Below are positions 1 to 5,227 of a stretch of 5,405 nucleotides of DNA, in pieces. The translations under genes and the position numbers were made by a program. Source of the stretch: JAXDLH01 sp034666705 (GTDB taxonomy: Bacteria; Chloroflexota; UBA6077; SHYK01); the NCBI GenBank assembly GCA_034666705.1, contig JAXDLH010000016.1, forward strand, positions 1-5,405, in the 5' to 3' direction. Each line of letters begins with the position of its first letter. Within the stretch, counting starts at the first letter, position 1. The notes beneath the pieces are model-generated. The model saw nothing but the letters and a program-made list of their open reading frames with translations, made no database searches and had not been told where the DNA came from.

Positions 1-44
1 AACCAGCCGATACCGATATAGGTGCGGACCGCATTGCCGCGGAG

Positions 45-428
45 GTGGCACGTCGCCAGGCAATGCGGTCCCAACGGTCAAGCGCAAAGGGACGCCAGCC
101 CTCGCGCCAATCATCGCGGTGGGCGGACGTCCCACTCGCGGAGCTCTTCCGCCAGGCCGGCAACCCGATTCATGTCCGGGCGAATGGCGTCATCGAGACC
201 GGTCACGAGCCGGTCCATGCCAGCCAGAGCGGGCGCTGCGTGGAGATCGATGCGGTCCGGGGGTTGTGGTGGTGCCGGGGCTGTCGGCAAGGCGGCGATG
301 CCGTGACCCTGGTGAAGCAGATGCGCGGCTCCTCCGCCCAGGAGGCCGCCCGCGAACTCACCGCGCGATTCGGCCCACCAGCCGGCGCCAGGTCCCCGAA
401 GCGGGTGATCACGGTGGTCGTGCCATGA
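45..428 (+). CDS. CHC2-like zinc-finger protein, primase-associated, possibly 5' partial
   Basis: This probably is a DNA-binding zinc-finger module of the DnaG/CHC2 type, used by primases to contact template DNA. Numbered from the GTG at 45, residues 73-86 read GLWWCRGCRQGGDA. This is the classic second half of a CHC2 finger (C77-x2-C80 followed by GGDA), and the helix after it (LVKQMRGSSAQEAARELTA) matches the usual tail. The usual first pair, C-x2-H, is not there. The candidates are H54 and H58 (GHEPVH), with C65 as a spare ligand. No TOPRIM or AEP catalytic domain follows, so the protein cannot be a whole primase. The start is uncertain: the frame is open to the left edge, GTG 45 overlaps a GGAGG (41-45), and ATG 63 is an alternative without a well-spaced ribosome site. 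The stop codon overlaps the next start (ATGA, 425-428). Family assignment is fairly sure; function is inferred. Confidence 0.75.
   Translation: MARRQAMRSQRSSAKGRQPSRQSSRWADVPLAELFRQAGNPIHVRANGVIETGHEPVHASQSGRCVEIDAVRGLWWCRGCRQGGDAVTLVKQMRGSSAQEAARELTARFGPPAGARSPKRVITVVVP
413..428 (+). promoter_or_regulatory. Translational coupling site: GGTGG plus ATGA overlap
   Basis: GGTGG (413-417) sits 7 nt before ATG 425, and the stop TGA of the zinc-finger gene (426-428) overlaps that ATG. Ribosomes finishing the first gene can restart on the second, which would keep the two products in a fixed ratio. Confidence 0.65.
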
Positions 429-3400
429 GCGTGCGCCTCGTCGCCGGGGAGATCGATGAAGCCCGCGGCCACGTGTACAGCGTGGTGCGCGTGCTCGACG
501 ATGCCGACCAACTGGTCTTCGCTGACCGCCTCGCGCTCGACCGCGCCGCCGACCGCCAGGCGTTTGCTCGCCAGGTGCTGGCACTCCGCCCGGAGGCGGA
601 CCTCGCGGCCGTCGAGGCCGGGCTCCTCAAACTCTTCGAAGAGGCCTCCCGCCCCGCCGCCAGCCAGGATGCCGGTGAGGGGGCAGACGCCGCGATCCGG
701 CTCGGGTCGCAATCGACGCGGCTGATGGAGCTGGCGAAAGAGCTCGTGCTCTTCCACACGCCGGACCGCACCCCATATGCCACGCTGCCCGTCGGTTCGC
801 ATAAGGAAACCTGGCCGCTTGGCTCGGCCGAGGTAAAGGACTGGCTGTCGCGGCGGTTCTATTTGCAGTACCAGACCGTCCCGAACGCACAGGCACTCGC
901 CGACGCCCTGGGGCCGCTCCGGGGTACCGCCCTCTACGAGGGGCCGGAACGCGAGGTGTGCACCCGGGTCGCCGAACTCGGCGGCCACGTGTATCTCGAT
1001 CTCGGCGATGCCGAGTGGCGCGTGGTGGAGATCAGCATCGTGGGCTGGCGGGTGATTGCGGAGGCGCCCATCCCCTTCCGCCGCCCCCACGGCCTGTTGG
1101 CGCTGCCCGAGCCGCAGCACGGGGGGAATCTCAACCTGTTGCGGCCCTTTGCCAACCTCGGCCGGGGCCCCGAGGCCGACGACGCCTTCCGGCTGCTCCT
1201 GACGTGGCTGGTCATGACGCTGTGTCCGAGTGGGCCGTATCCGGTGCTGCAGGTCCACGGGGAACAGGGCAGCGGCAAATCGCTGGTGGAGCGGCTTTTG
1301 CGGCGCTGCATCGATCCGAACGCCGCGCCGCTCCGCAGCCAGCCGCGCGATGAGGGCGATCTGGTGCTGGCGGCGCTGAACGGCTGGATCGTGGGGCTCG
1401 ACAACCTGAGCTACTTGCCGGACTGGCTGTCCGATGGGCTGTGCCGACTCGCCACCGGCGGCGGGCTCGGCAAGCGCCAGTTGTACACCGACTTGAATGA
1501 AGTGCTGGTGAACGTGCAGCGGCCCGTGCTGCTCAACGGCATCGAGGACGTGGCGACCCGGCCCGACCTGCAGGACCGCTCGATCTCGCTCTGGCTGAAG
1601 AAGCTCAGCAAGCGCTCGCGCCGCTCGGAGAAGCGGTTGTGGCGCGAGTTCGCGGCGATCCACGGCCAGGTGCTGGGGGCGTTACTGGATGTGGCCGTGC
1701 ACGCGCTGGCGCACCAGGCGAGCATCCCCGAGGAATCGCTGCCGCGCATGGCCGACTTCGGCATCTGGGGTGCGGCGGCGGCGCCCGCCCTTGGCTGGAC
1801 CGCGGCCGAGTTCCTCGCGGCGCTCGAGGCGAACCGCCGGGCGGCCAACGACACGGCCCTTGGCTCGTCTCCGTTGGTTGGTCCCCTCCGCCAATTGCTG
1901 GAGACGGGTCCCTGGGAAGGGCTGGTCACCGATTTGCTGACGATCCTCGACGACACGGCCGGCGAGCGAGCGCGCAAGCACAAGCAGTGGCCCAAGGACG
2001 CCACCCGCCTGAGCGGCGCGTTACGGCGCCTCGCCCCGGCCCTGCGCATCGCCGGCATCGAGGTGGAGTTCCCGGAGCGGATCAAGGATGGGCAGCCCGT
2101 GCGCATCGCCCGACGAGACGAGGCCGATGATGACGATGCAGACGATGACGAGCCGCCGGATGATCGCGGGCCCGACCCGGAGAGCGCGCCGAATGATGAG
2201 GCCCGCAATCACAACCACACCGATGCAGAAGATACGCGCGATGCAGCTACACCAGCTACATCAGCTTCACCGGAGGACAGCCATGACGACGGCGCACCGG
2301 CTCGGGAGCCAGGTGTAGCTGATTTGCAGTCATTTTCGGGAAGGGATGTATTCTTTTCGCGCGAGCCGGCCATCCGTGAGGCCGCCGAGCATCACCAGCA
2401 AGCCTTGTTCAGCGATGTAGCTCGTGTAGCTGGATCAGCCCCATCTTCTGGAAGTGGGGTTGTTGGTGTTCCCGATCCGAATCTACAAGCCGACCTGGCA
2501 CGGCATGACGCTGATGTAGCTGGTGTAGCTGAATCGGCCGCATCTTCGGGAAACGGGACTGATGGGGTTCCCAACAAAAGACCGGGGATTGAGCCTGCAG
2601 GTGGTGTAGCTGATGTAGCTCATTTGCAGCCATCTTCGGCGGACGAACGTCGTGAATTCCGCAATCGGCCGCCAGCAGCGTCGCGGCCGACCGATACGTG
2701 GGAGGCGAATGACGCTGATGTAGCTGGTGTAGCTGAATTGCCTCAATCTTCAGCAGAGGGCGCAATTGGTACCGATGCATCGTCTGGCACCACGCCTCCT
2801 GCCTACGCTGCGGAGCCAGGCGCTCCGGAAATCAAAAACAAGCGAAGCCAGAAGAACGCGCAAAACAGCTACACCAGCTACACCGCTGGTGCGACCGACC
2901 CCGAGATAGACGCGGAGTTCATCACCGAGGCCAGCCGCCTGGCCACCATCCTGCCCGAGCTCATGACGGCAACGGTCGTGGGCGTTGACACCGAGACCAC
3001 GGGTCTCGACCCGCGGTCACACCGGTTGCGGCTGGTGCAGCTCGCGACGGCCCACGGCACGTACGTCATCGACGCGTTTCACGTCGACGTCCGGGCACTG
3101 GCGCCATTGTTCGCCGAGGGCCCACCGCTCCGCCTGCACAACGGCAAGTTCGACCTGCAGTTCTTGGGGGCGGCGGGGCTGCCCGTGCCCGACGGCGCGC
3201 GCCTCTGCGACACCATGCTCGCTGCTCAATTGATGAGTGCGGGGACCGAGCTGGGTCGGCTCGACCACTGCTCGCTCGCATCTGTCGTGGAGCGCGCGCT
3301 CGGCATCACGCTGGACAAGACGCTCCAACGCGCCGAGTGGACCGGTGAGCTGAGCACCGAGCAGCGCCGCTACGCCGGGCGTGATGCCGCGATCCTGCTG

Positions 3401-4624
3401 CCGCTCGGCGATCGGCTGGAAGCCGAGCTGGCCGAGGCGAGACTCCAGACCGCCGCGCGCCTGGAGATGGGTGCCTTGCCTGCGCTCGCCTGGCTCGAGC
3501 AGAGCGGCGCGCCGTTCGATGCCGAGGCCTGGCAGGCGCTCTCGAACGGCGCCGTCACCGAGCAGGTGCAGCTCGAGCACGCGATGGCTCGCCTGGTCGG
3601 TGCCCTCGACCTGCTCGGCGACTCGCTCATCAACTGGGCGAGCCCACCCCAGGTGCTCCGCCTCCTGCGCGAGCGCGGCCATGAGCTTGCGGGCACGGAC
3701 GAGGCCACCCTCCAATCCCTTGCCCGTCGCGACCCGCTGGTGCCGCTCTTGCTCCAGCACCGTGAGGCCACCCGCAAAGCCTCGACCTACGGCATCGATT
3801 TCCTGCGGCACGTCCATGCGGCGACGGGCCGGCTCCACCCTGACTACCTCCAGCTTGGCGCGGCCACGGGACGCATGGCGTGCAGCAAGCCGAATCTCCA
3901 GCAGGTGCCCCGCGACCTGGCGTATCGGGCCTGCTTCCGTCCCGGTGCGGGCCGGGTGCTGATCAAGGCGGACTACTCGCAGATCGAGCTGCGAATCGCC
4001 GCCGAGCTCGCGGGGGATGCGCGGATGATCGCTGCCTACCAGCGCGGTGAGGACCTGCACGCGGTCACGGCCGCCAGCGTGCTCGGCCGGACCGGCGCCG
4101 TGCGCCCCGAGGACCGCCAGGCTGCGAAGGCGCTCAACTTCGGCCTGATCTACGGCATGGGGGCGAACACGCTCCGCGAGCACGCGGCCTCCGGCTACGG
4201 CGTCACTCTGTCCGGCAGCGAAGCGGCGCGATTCCGCGACCGGTTTTTCAACACCTACCCAGGGCTCTGGCGCTGGCACCGGTCCCAGCCGGAGGGGTCG
4301 GTCGCCACGCGAACCCTCGCCGGCAGGCGGCGCCTGGGCGTCAGCCGGTACACCGAGAAGCTCAACACGCCGGTGCAGGGGAGCGGCGCCGACGGACTGA
4401 AGGCCGCGCTCGCCTTGCTATGGGAAACGCGCGACCGCTGCCCCTCAGCCGTGCCGGTGCTGTGCATCCACGACGAGATCGATCTCGAATGCGATGCCAG
4501 CGAAGCCGAGGCGGCAAGTGAATGGCTCATTGACGTAATGACGCAAGGGCTGCAGCGGTTCCTCAACAAGGTGCCCGTAGTCGTCGAGGCGCACATCGCA
4601 GCGGACTGGAGCGGAGCCCAATGA
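425..4624 (+). CDS. Helicase-like P-loop ATPase fused to family A DNA polymerase with 3'-5' exonuclease
   Basis: This is a 1399-residue two-enzyme fusion. Residues 1-260 are the N-terminal region typical of phage/plasmid helicase-like ATPases (FHTPDRTPYATLPV at about 110). The ATPase has Walker A GEQGSGKS (279-286), a Walker B-like segment WIVGLDNL (321-328), and the sensor-like LLNGIEDVATRPDLQDR (369-385). A winged-helix-like segment spans about 495-560. An acidic stretch starting at D565 opens a low-complexity linker to about 828. The exonuclease is complete (DEDDy: D855, E857, D910, Y983, D987). Polymerase motif A is DYSQIELR (1183-1190), motif B is R1231/K1235/F1239/Y1243-G, and motif C is HDE (1349-1351). 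The expected role is template unwinding plus processive, proofreading synthesis for a mobile replicon. ATG 425 is chosen because it overlaps the upstream stop and follows GGTGG (413-417) by 7 nt; the same frame is open further upstream, but there it shadows the zinc-finger gene. The individual domains are familiar; the fusion in one chain is the oddity. Confidence 0.9.
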   Translation: MSVRLVAGEIDEARGHVYSVVRVLDDADQLVFADRLALDRAADRQAFARQVLALRPEADLAAVEAGLLKLFEEASRPAASQDAGEGADAAIRLGSQSTRLMELAKELVLFHTPDRTPYATLPVGSHKETWPLGSAEVKDWLSRRFYLQYQTVPNAQALADALGPLRGTALYEGPEREVCTRVAELGGHVYLDLGDAEWRVVEISIVGWRVIAEAPIPFRRPHGLLALPEPQHGGNLNLLRPFANLGRGPEADDAFRLLLTWLVMTLCPSGPYPVLQVHGEQGSGKSLVERLLRRCIDPNAAPLRSQPRDEGDLVLAALNGWIVGLDNLSYLPDWLSDGLCRLATGGGLGKRQLYTDLNEVLVNVQRPVLLNGIEDVATRPDLQDRSISLWLKKLSKRSRRSEKRLWREFAAIHGQVLGALLDVAVHALAHQASIPEESLPRMADFGIWGAAAAPALGWTAAEFLAALEANRRAANDTALGSSPLVGPLRQLLETGPWEGLVTDLLTILDDTAGERARKHKQWPKDATRLSGALRRLAPALRIAGIEVEFPERIKDGQPVRIARRDEADDDDADDDEPPDDRGPDPESAPNDEARNHNHTDAEDTRDAATPATSASPEDSHDDGAPAREPGVADLQSFSGRDVFFSREPAIREAAEHHQQALFSDVARVAGSAPSSGSGVVGVPDPNLQADLARHDADVAGVAESAASSGNGTDGVPNKRPGIEPAGGVADVAHLQPSSADERREFRNRPPAASRPTDTWEANDADVAGVAELPQSSAEGAIGTDASSGTTPPAYAAEPGAPEIKNKRSQKNAQNSYTSYTAGATDPEIDAEFITEASRLATILPELMTATVVGVDTETTGLDPRSHRLRLVQLATAHGTYVIDAFHVDVRALAPLFAEGPPLRLHNGKFDLQFLGAAGLPVPDGARLCDTMLAAQLMSAGTELGRLDHCSLASVVERALGITLDKTLQRAEWTGELSTEQRRYAGRDAAILLPLGDRLEAELAEARLQTAARLEMGALPALAWLEQSGAPFDAEAWQALSNGAVTEQVQLEHAMARLVGALDLLGDSLINWASPPQVLRLLRERGHELAGTDEATLQSLARRDPLVPLLLQHREATRKASTYGIDFLRHVHAATGRLHPDYLQLGAATGRMACSKPNLQQVPRDLAYRACFRPGAGRVLIKADYSQIELRIAAELAGDARMIAAYQRGEDLHAVTAASVLGRTGAVRPEDRQAAKALNFGLIYGMGANTLREHAASGYGVTLSGSEAARFRDRFFNTYPGLWRWHRSQPEGSVATRTLAGRRRLGVSRYTEKLNTPVQGSGADGLKAALALLWETRDRCPSAVPVLCIHDEIDLECDASEAEAASEWLIDVMTQGLQRFLNKVPVVVEAHIAADWSGAQ
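1202..1744 (+). other. P-loop ATPase domain of the fusion protein
   Basis: Residues about 260-440 form the nucleotide-binding core. Seen directly: Walker A GEQGSGKS, then IDPNAAPLRSQPRDEGDL, then GWIVGLDNLSYLPDWLSDGLCRLATGG, and LNGIEDVATRPDLQDR, which contributes the polar sensor and arginine positions. This motif order is the one I know from helicase-like ATPases next to primase modules in phages and integrative elements. It probably hydrolyses ATP to move along or load on DNA. Helicase activity is inferred, not visible. Confidence 0.85.
1892..2104 (+). other. Winged-helix-like segment closing the ATPase half
   Basis: Residues about 490-560 contain the pattern W497...L..ILDD...KHKQWP(522)...LSGALRRLAPALRIAGIEVEF. 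This is the usual C-terminal DNA-binding module of this ATPase family. It directly precedes the linker with the repeat array, so it is the best candidate within the protein for a domain that recognises that array. The fold assignment is by pattern only. Confidence 0.55.
2228..2271 (-). repeat. Left inverted copy of the array unit
   Basis: On the + strand this reads GAAGAT (2228-2233), 11 nt, then AGCTACACC, AGCTACATC and AGCTTCACC (2245-2271). It is the reverse complement of the direct unit with the same 11-nt gap and one extra, slightly changed 9-mer. Positions 2244-2265 are an exact 22-bp inverted match to both 2510-2531 and 2714-2735. The 9-mers are read here as A-T-P/S, a different frame from the right inverted copy. 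Confidence 0.8.
2851..2884 (-). repeat. Right inverted copy of the array unit
   Basis: On the + strand this reads GAAGAA (2851-2856), a 10-nt gap, then two identical AGCTACACC 9-mers (2867-2884). It is slightly off the other units (GAAGAA for GAAGAT, gap of 10 not 11). It encodes S-Y-T-S-Y-T just before the exonuclease domain begins and marks the right end of the array. Confidence 0.75.
2912..3439 (+). other. 3'-5' proofreading exonuclease domain (DEDDy)
   Basis: Residues about 830-1005. Exo I is VDTETTGLDP with D855 and E857, Exo II is HNGKFDLQFL with D910, and Exo III is YAGRDAAILL with Y983 and D987. All metal-binding and catalytic positions of the DnaQ-like fold are present, so proofreading should be active. 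The segment LCDTMLAAQLMSAG between Exo II and Exo III is typical of PolA-type enzymes. An in-frame ATG at 2963 (residue 847) sits too close to Exo I to be a convincing separate start. Confidence 0.9.
3842..4621 (+). other. Family A DNA polymerase palm and fingers
   Basis: Residues about 1140-1399. GAATGRMACSKPNLQQVP leads into motif A with catalytic D1183. The O-helix reads RQAAKALNFGLIYG; F1239 sits where E. coli Pol I has F762, a residue associated with discrimination against dideoxynucleotides. The motif NTPVQGSGADGLK is intact, and motif C carries D1350-E1351. The segment between the O-helix and motif C is short compared with cellular Pol I, as in compact phage and plasmid polymerases. 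No 5'-3' exonuclease (flap) domain is present. All catalytic residues are intact. Confidence 0.92.
4608..4624 (+). promoter_or_regulatory. Translational coupling site: GGAG plus ATGA overlap
   Basis: GGAG occurs at 4608-4611 and 4613-4616 ahead of ATG 4621, whose bases overlap the polymerase stop TGA 4622-4624. This is the same coupling arrangement as at the start of the fusion gene. Confidence 0.65.
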
Positions 4625-4851
4625 GCCGGGGCGAGAAGCGGCCGGCAGTGGTGCGGGAGGTCACCGTGCTGGTGGGAGGCGAGCGCTTGAAGGTGAGCGG
4701 ACGTACCGCGCTCCTCATCGGACTGCTTGCGGCGGAGGCGCAGCAGATCAATGCCATGCCGGTAGGTCAGATTGTGGCCCACGTGGCGCACGGGGAGCTC
4801 AAGCTTGAGTTGCACGAGGTCCGGTCGGTGATTCGCTTCGCGGAAGAATAG
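4621..4851 (+). CDS. Small protein of unknown function, coupled to the polymerase gene
   Basis: I do not recognise this 76-residue protein. It has a basic N-terminus (MSRGEKRP), a short beta-like stretch (REVTVLVGGERLKVSG), a helix (RTALLIGLLAAEAQQINAM), then GQIVAHVAHGELKLEL and an acidic end. There is no cysteine, signal peptide or clear membrane segment; the LLIGLLAAEA stretch is too short and too mixed for one. The start is well supported: ATG 4621 overlaps the polymerase stop as ATGA, and GGAG lies at 4613-4616 (4-nt gap) with another at 4608-4611 (9-nt gap). Position at the end of a replication operon suggests an accessory or regulatory partner, but nothing in the sequence proves this. 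Its stop lies 28 bp from the end of the convergent gene. Confidence 0.72.
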   Translation: MSRGEKRPAVVREVTVLVGGERLKVSGRTALLIGLLAAEAQQINAMPVGQIVAHVAHGELKLELHEVRSVIRFAEE

Positions 4852-4879
4852 CGCGCTAGCCGGCGATGGTGGCGGAGCC

Positions 4880-5158
4880 TCAATCGCCCGGCCCGGACTC
4901 CGCGACCGGCGGCTCCCCCACCACTTCGTGGACGTAGTCGCCCGGCACGACGCTGTTCGGGAGCGGGTGCACCGTCGCTTCGCACACGGTCTGGTAGCGG
5001 CCGGGGAGTATGACGCCAACCCGACATTTCTCGGCCGCATCCGCGCTCCGCCCGAAGCAGACGGCAAAGACCATCTCCTCGCCGACGCCGTCCTCAGTAC
5101 CCACGCTGAGTACCACCCGGTTCGGGTCCAGCACTTGGATCACCATGCCCTCGATCAC
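4880..5158 (-). CDS. Small beta-rich protein of unknown function, convergent to the replication operon
   Basis: The product is 92 residues from GTG 5158 (98 from the in-frame ATG at 5176). Its core VIQVLDPNRVVLSVGTEDGVGEEMVFAV follows a pattern of beta-barrel domains: V-x-x-V-x-D-x-x-x-V-V-L-x-V-G-[ST]-x-D-G-V-x-x-x-M-x-F. I recognise that as a general motif, seen for example in MreC- and FlgT-like barrel segments, not as a specific family. The C-terminus (VVPGDYVHEVVGE) fits a closing strand. Three cysteines are spread through the chain with no zinc-type spacing. The GTG start is preferred because GGAGG (5164-5168) lies 5 nt before it, while ATG 5176 has no ribosome site. An ATG at 5146 is a third option. 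The frame is a real coding candidate because the pattern is too regular for a shadow; the opposite-strand reading 4928-5227 shows no such pattern. Confidence 0.7.
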   Translation of the reverse strand: MIEGMVIQVLDPNRVVLSVGTEDGVGEEMVFAVCFGRSADAAEKCRVGVILPGRYQTVCEATVHPLPNSVVPGDYVHEVVGEPPVAESGPGD

Positions 5159-5163
5159 TCGCG

Positions 5164-5168
5164 CCTCC
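5164..5168 (-). promoter_or_regulatory. Ribosome binding site GGAGG that decides the start of the - strand gene
   Basis: Read on the - strand, GGAGG is followed by CGCGA and then GTG 5158, a 5-nt gap. If ATG 5176 were used, this site would lie inside the coding region. That is why the shorter protein is preferred. Confidence 0.55.
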
Positions 5169-5200
5169 GGCGGCATCGCGCCGCGGCGAGCCTGGCGCGG

Positions 5201-5206
5201 ATTCTA
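5201..5206 (-). promoter_or_regulatory. Possible -10 element TAGAAT of the - strand gene
   Basis: TAGAAT read on the - strand differs from TATAAT at one position and would place transcription start a few bases before 5194, leaving a leader with the GGAGG. No convincing -35 hexamer is visible 16-18 bp upstream. High-GC bacteria may not keep this consensus, so support is weak. Confidence 0.22.
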
Positions 5207-5227
5207 GCCGACGAGCCAGCCGGCTAG
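5204..5227. repeat. Inverted repeat CTAGCCG / CGGCTAG, possible operator
   Basis: Perfect 7-bp arms at 5204-5210 and 5221-5227 are separated by 10 nt. The repeat overlaps the possible -10 element and lies upstream of the - strand gene, where a repressor site would be expected. Centre-to-centre spacing of the arms is 17 bp. It could equally be a simple RNA or DNA hairpin. Confidence 0.35.

Larger units (their letters stand above)
2228..2884 (+). repeat. Seven-copy bipartite repeat array inside the fusion gene (iteron-like)
   Basis: The unit is one or two (three in one copy) tandem 9-mers G(A/G)TGTAGCT, an 11-nt gap, then ATCTTC. Direct copies: D1 2312-2337 (single 9-mer, ATTTTC), D2 2414-2448, D3 2513-2547, D4 2603-2637, D5 2717-2751. 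Their start-to-start spacings are 102, 99, 90 and 114 bp, all multiples of three. One inverted copy stands at each end. In total there are fourteen 9-mers. The 11-nt gap is exact in all five direct copies and in the left inverted one. D3 and D5 share an exact 30-bp stretch (2505-2534 and 2709-2738). D2 and D3 stay alike for 42 bp after the 9-mers (32 of 42 identical). Role inferred: protein-binding sites, possibly an origin. Confidence 0.85.
2117..2908 (+). other. Low-complexity linker between ATPase and polymerase
   Basis: Residues 565-828 are rich in D, E, A, S, P and G, start with DEADDDDADDDEPPDD, and show no recognisable fold. The segment is translated in one open frame. Its DNA carries the repeat array described separately. 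GC is lower than on either side: about 50-62% in hand-counted lines against about 73-77% in the domains. It would act as a flexible tether between the two enzymes. Confidence 0.75.

Noticed and set aside
1..21. C-terminal end of an upstream gene (frame 1 stops with TAG at 19-21)
   Set aside because: Only six codons are visible, too few to support a gene.
119..424. In-frame extension of the big gene upstream of ATG 425, which would give a 1501-residue protein
   Set aside because: It overlaps the zinc-finger gene in another frame, its peptide is R/P/G-rich without family pattern, and ATG 425 has the coupled start and a ribosome site.
203..1663. Long - strand open frame (486 codons) opposite the ATPase half
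   Set aside because: It is an antisense shadow in GC-rich DNA; the + strand here carries conserved Walker and sensor motifs.
2409..2780. - strand frame with Q-L-H-Q-L-H repeats
   Set aside because: It is the antisense of the repeat array; the peptide periodicity comes from the 9-mers and there is no family pattern or ribosome site.
2228..2884. CRISPR array
   Set aside because: Units vary in sequence and orientation, spacing varies from 90 to 114 bp, the intervening DNA is coding in one frame, and no cas gene is present.
3017..4279. Long - strand open frame (420 codons) opposite exonuclease and polymerase
   Set aside because: It is an antisense shadow; all catalytic motifs are on the + strand.
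4849..4880. Bidirectional terminator between the convergent genes
   Set aside because: There is a 10-bp palindrome (4849-4858) but no T-run on either side and only a short stem, so it cannot be called.
4928..5227. + strand frame opposite the small - strand gene
   Set aside because: The peptide is rich in H, R and A with no pattern, while the - strand frame shows a regular beta-barrel motif and a good ribosome site.
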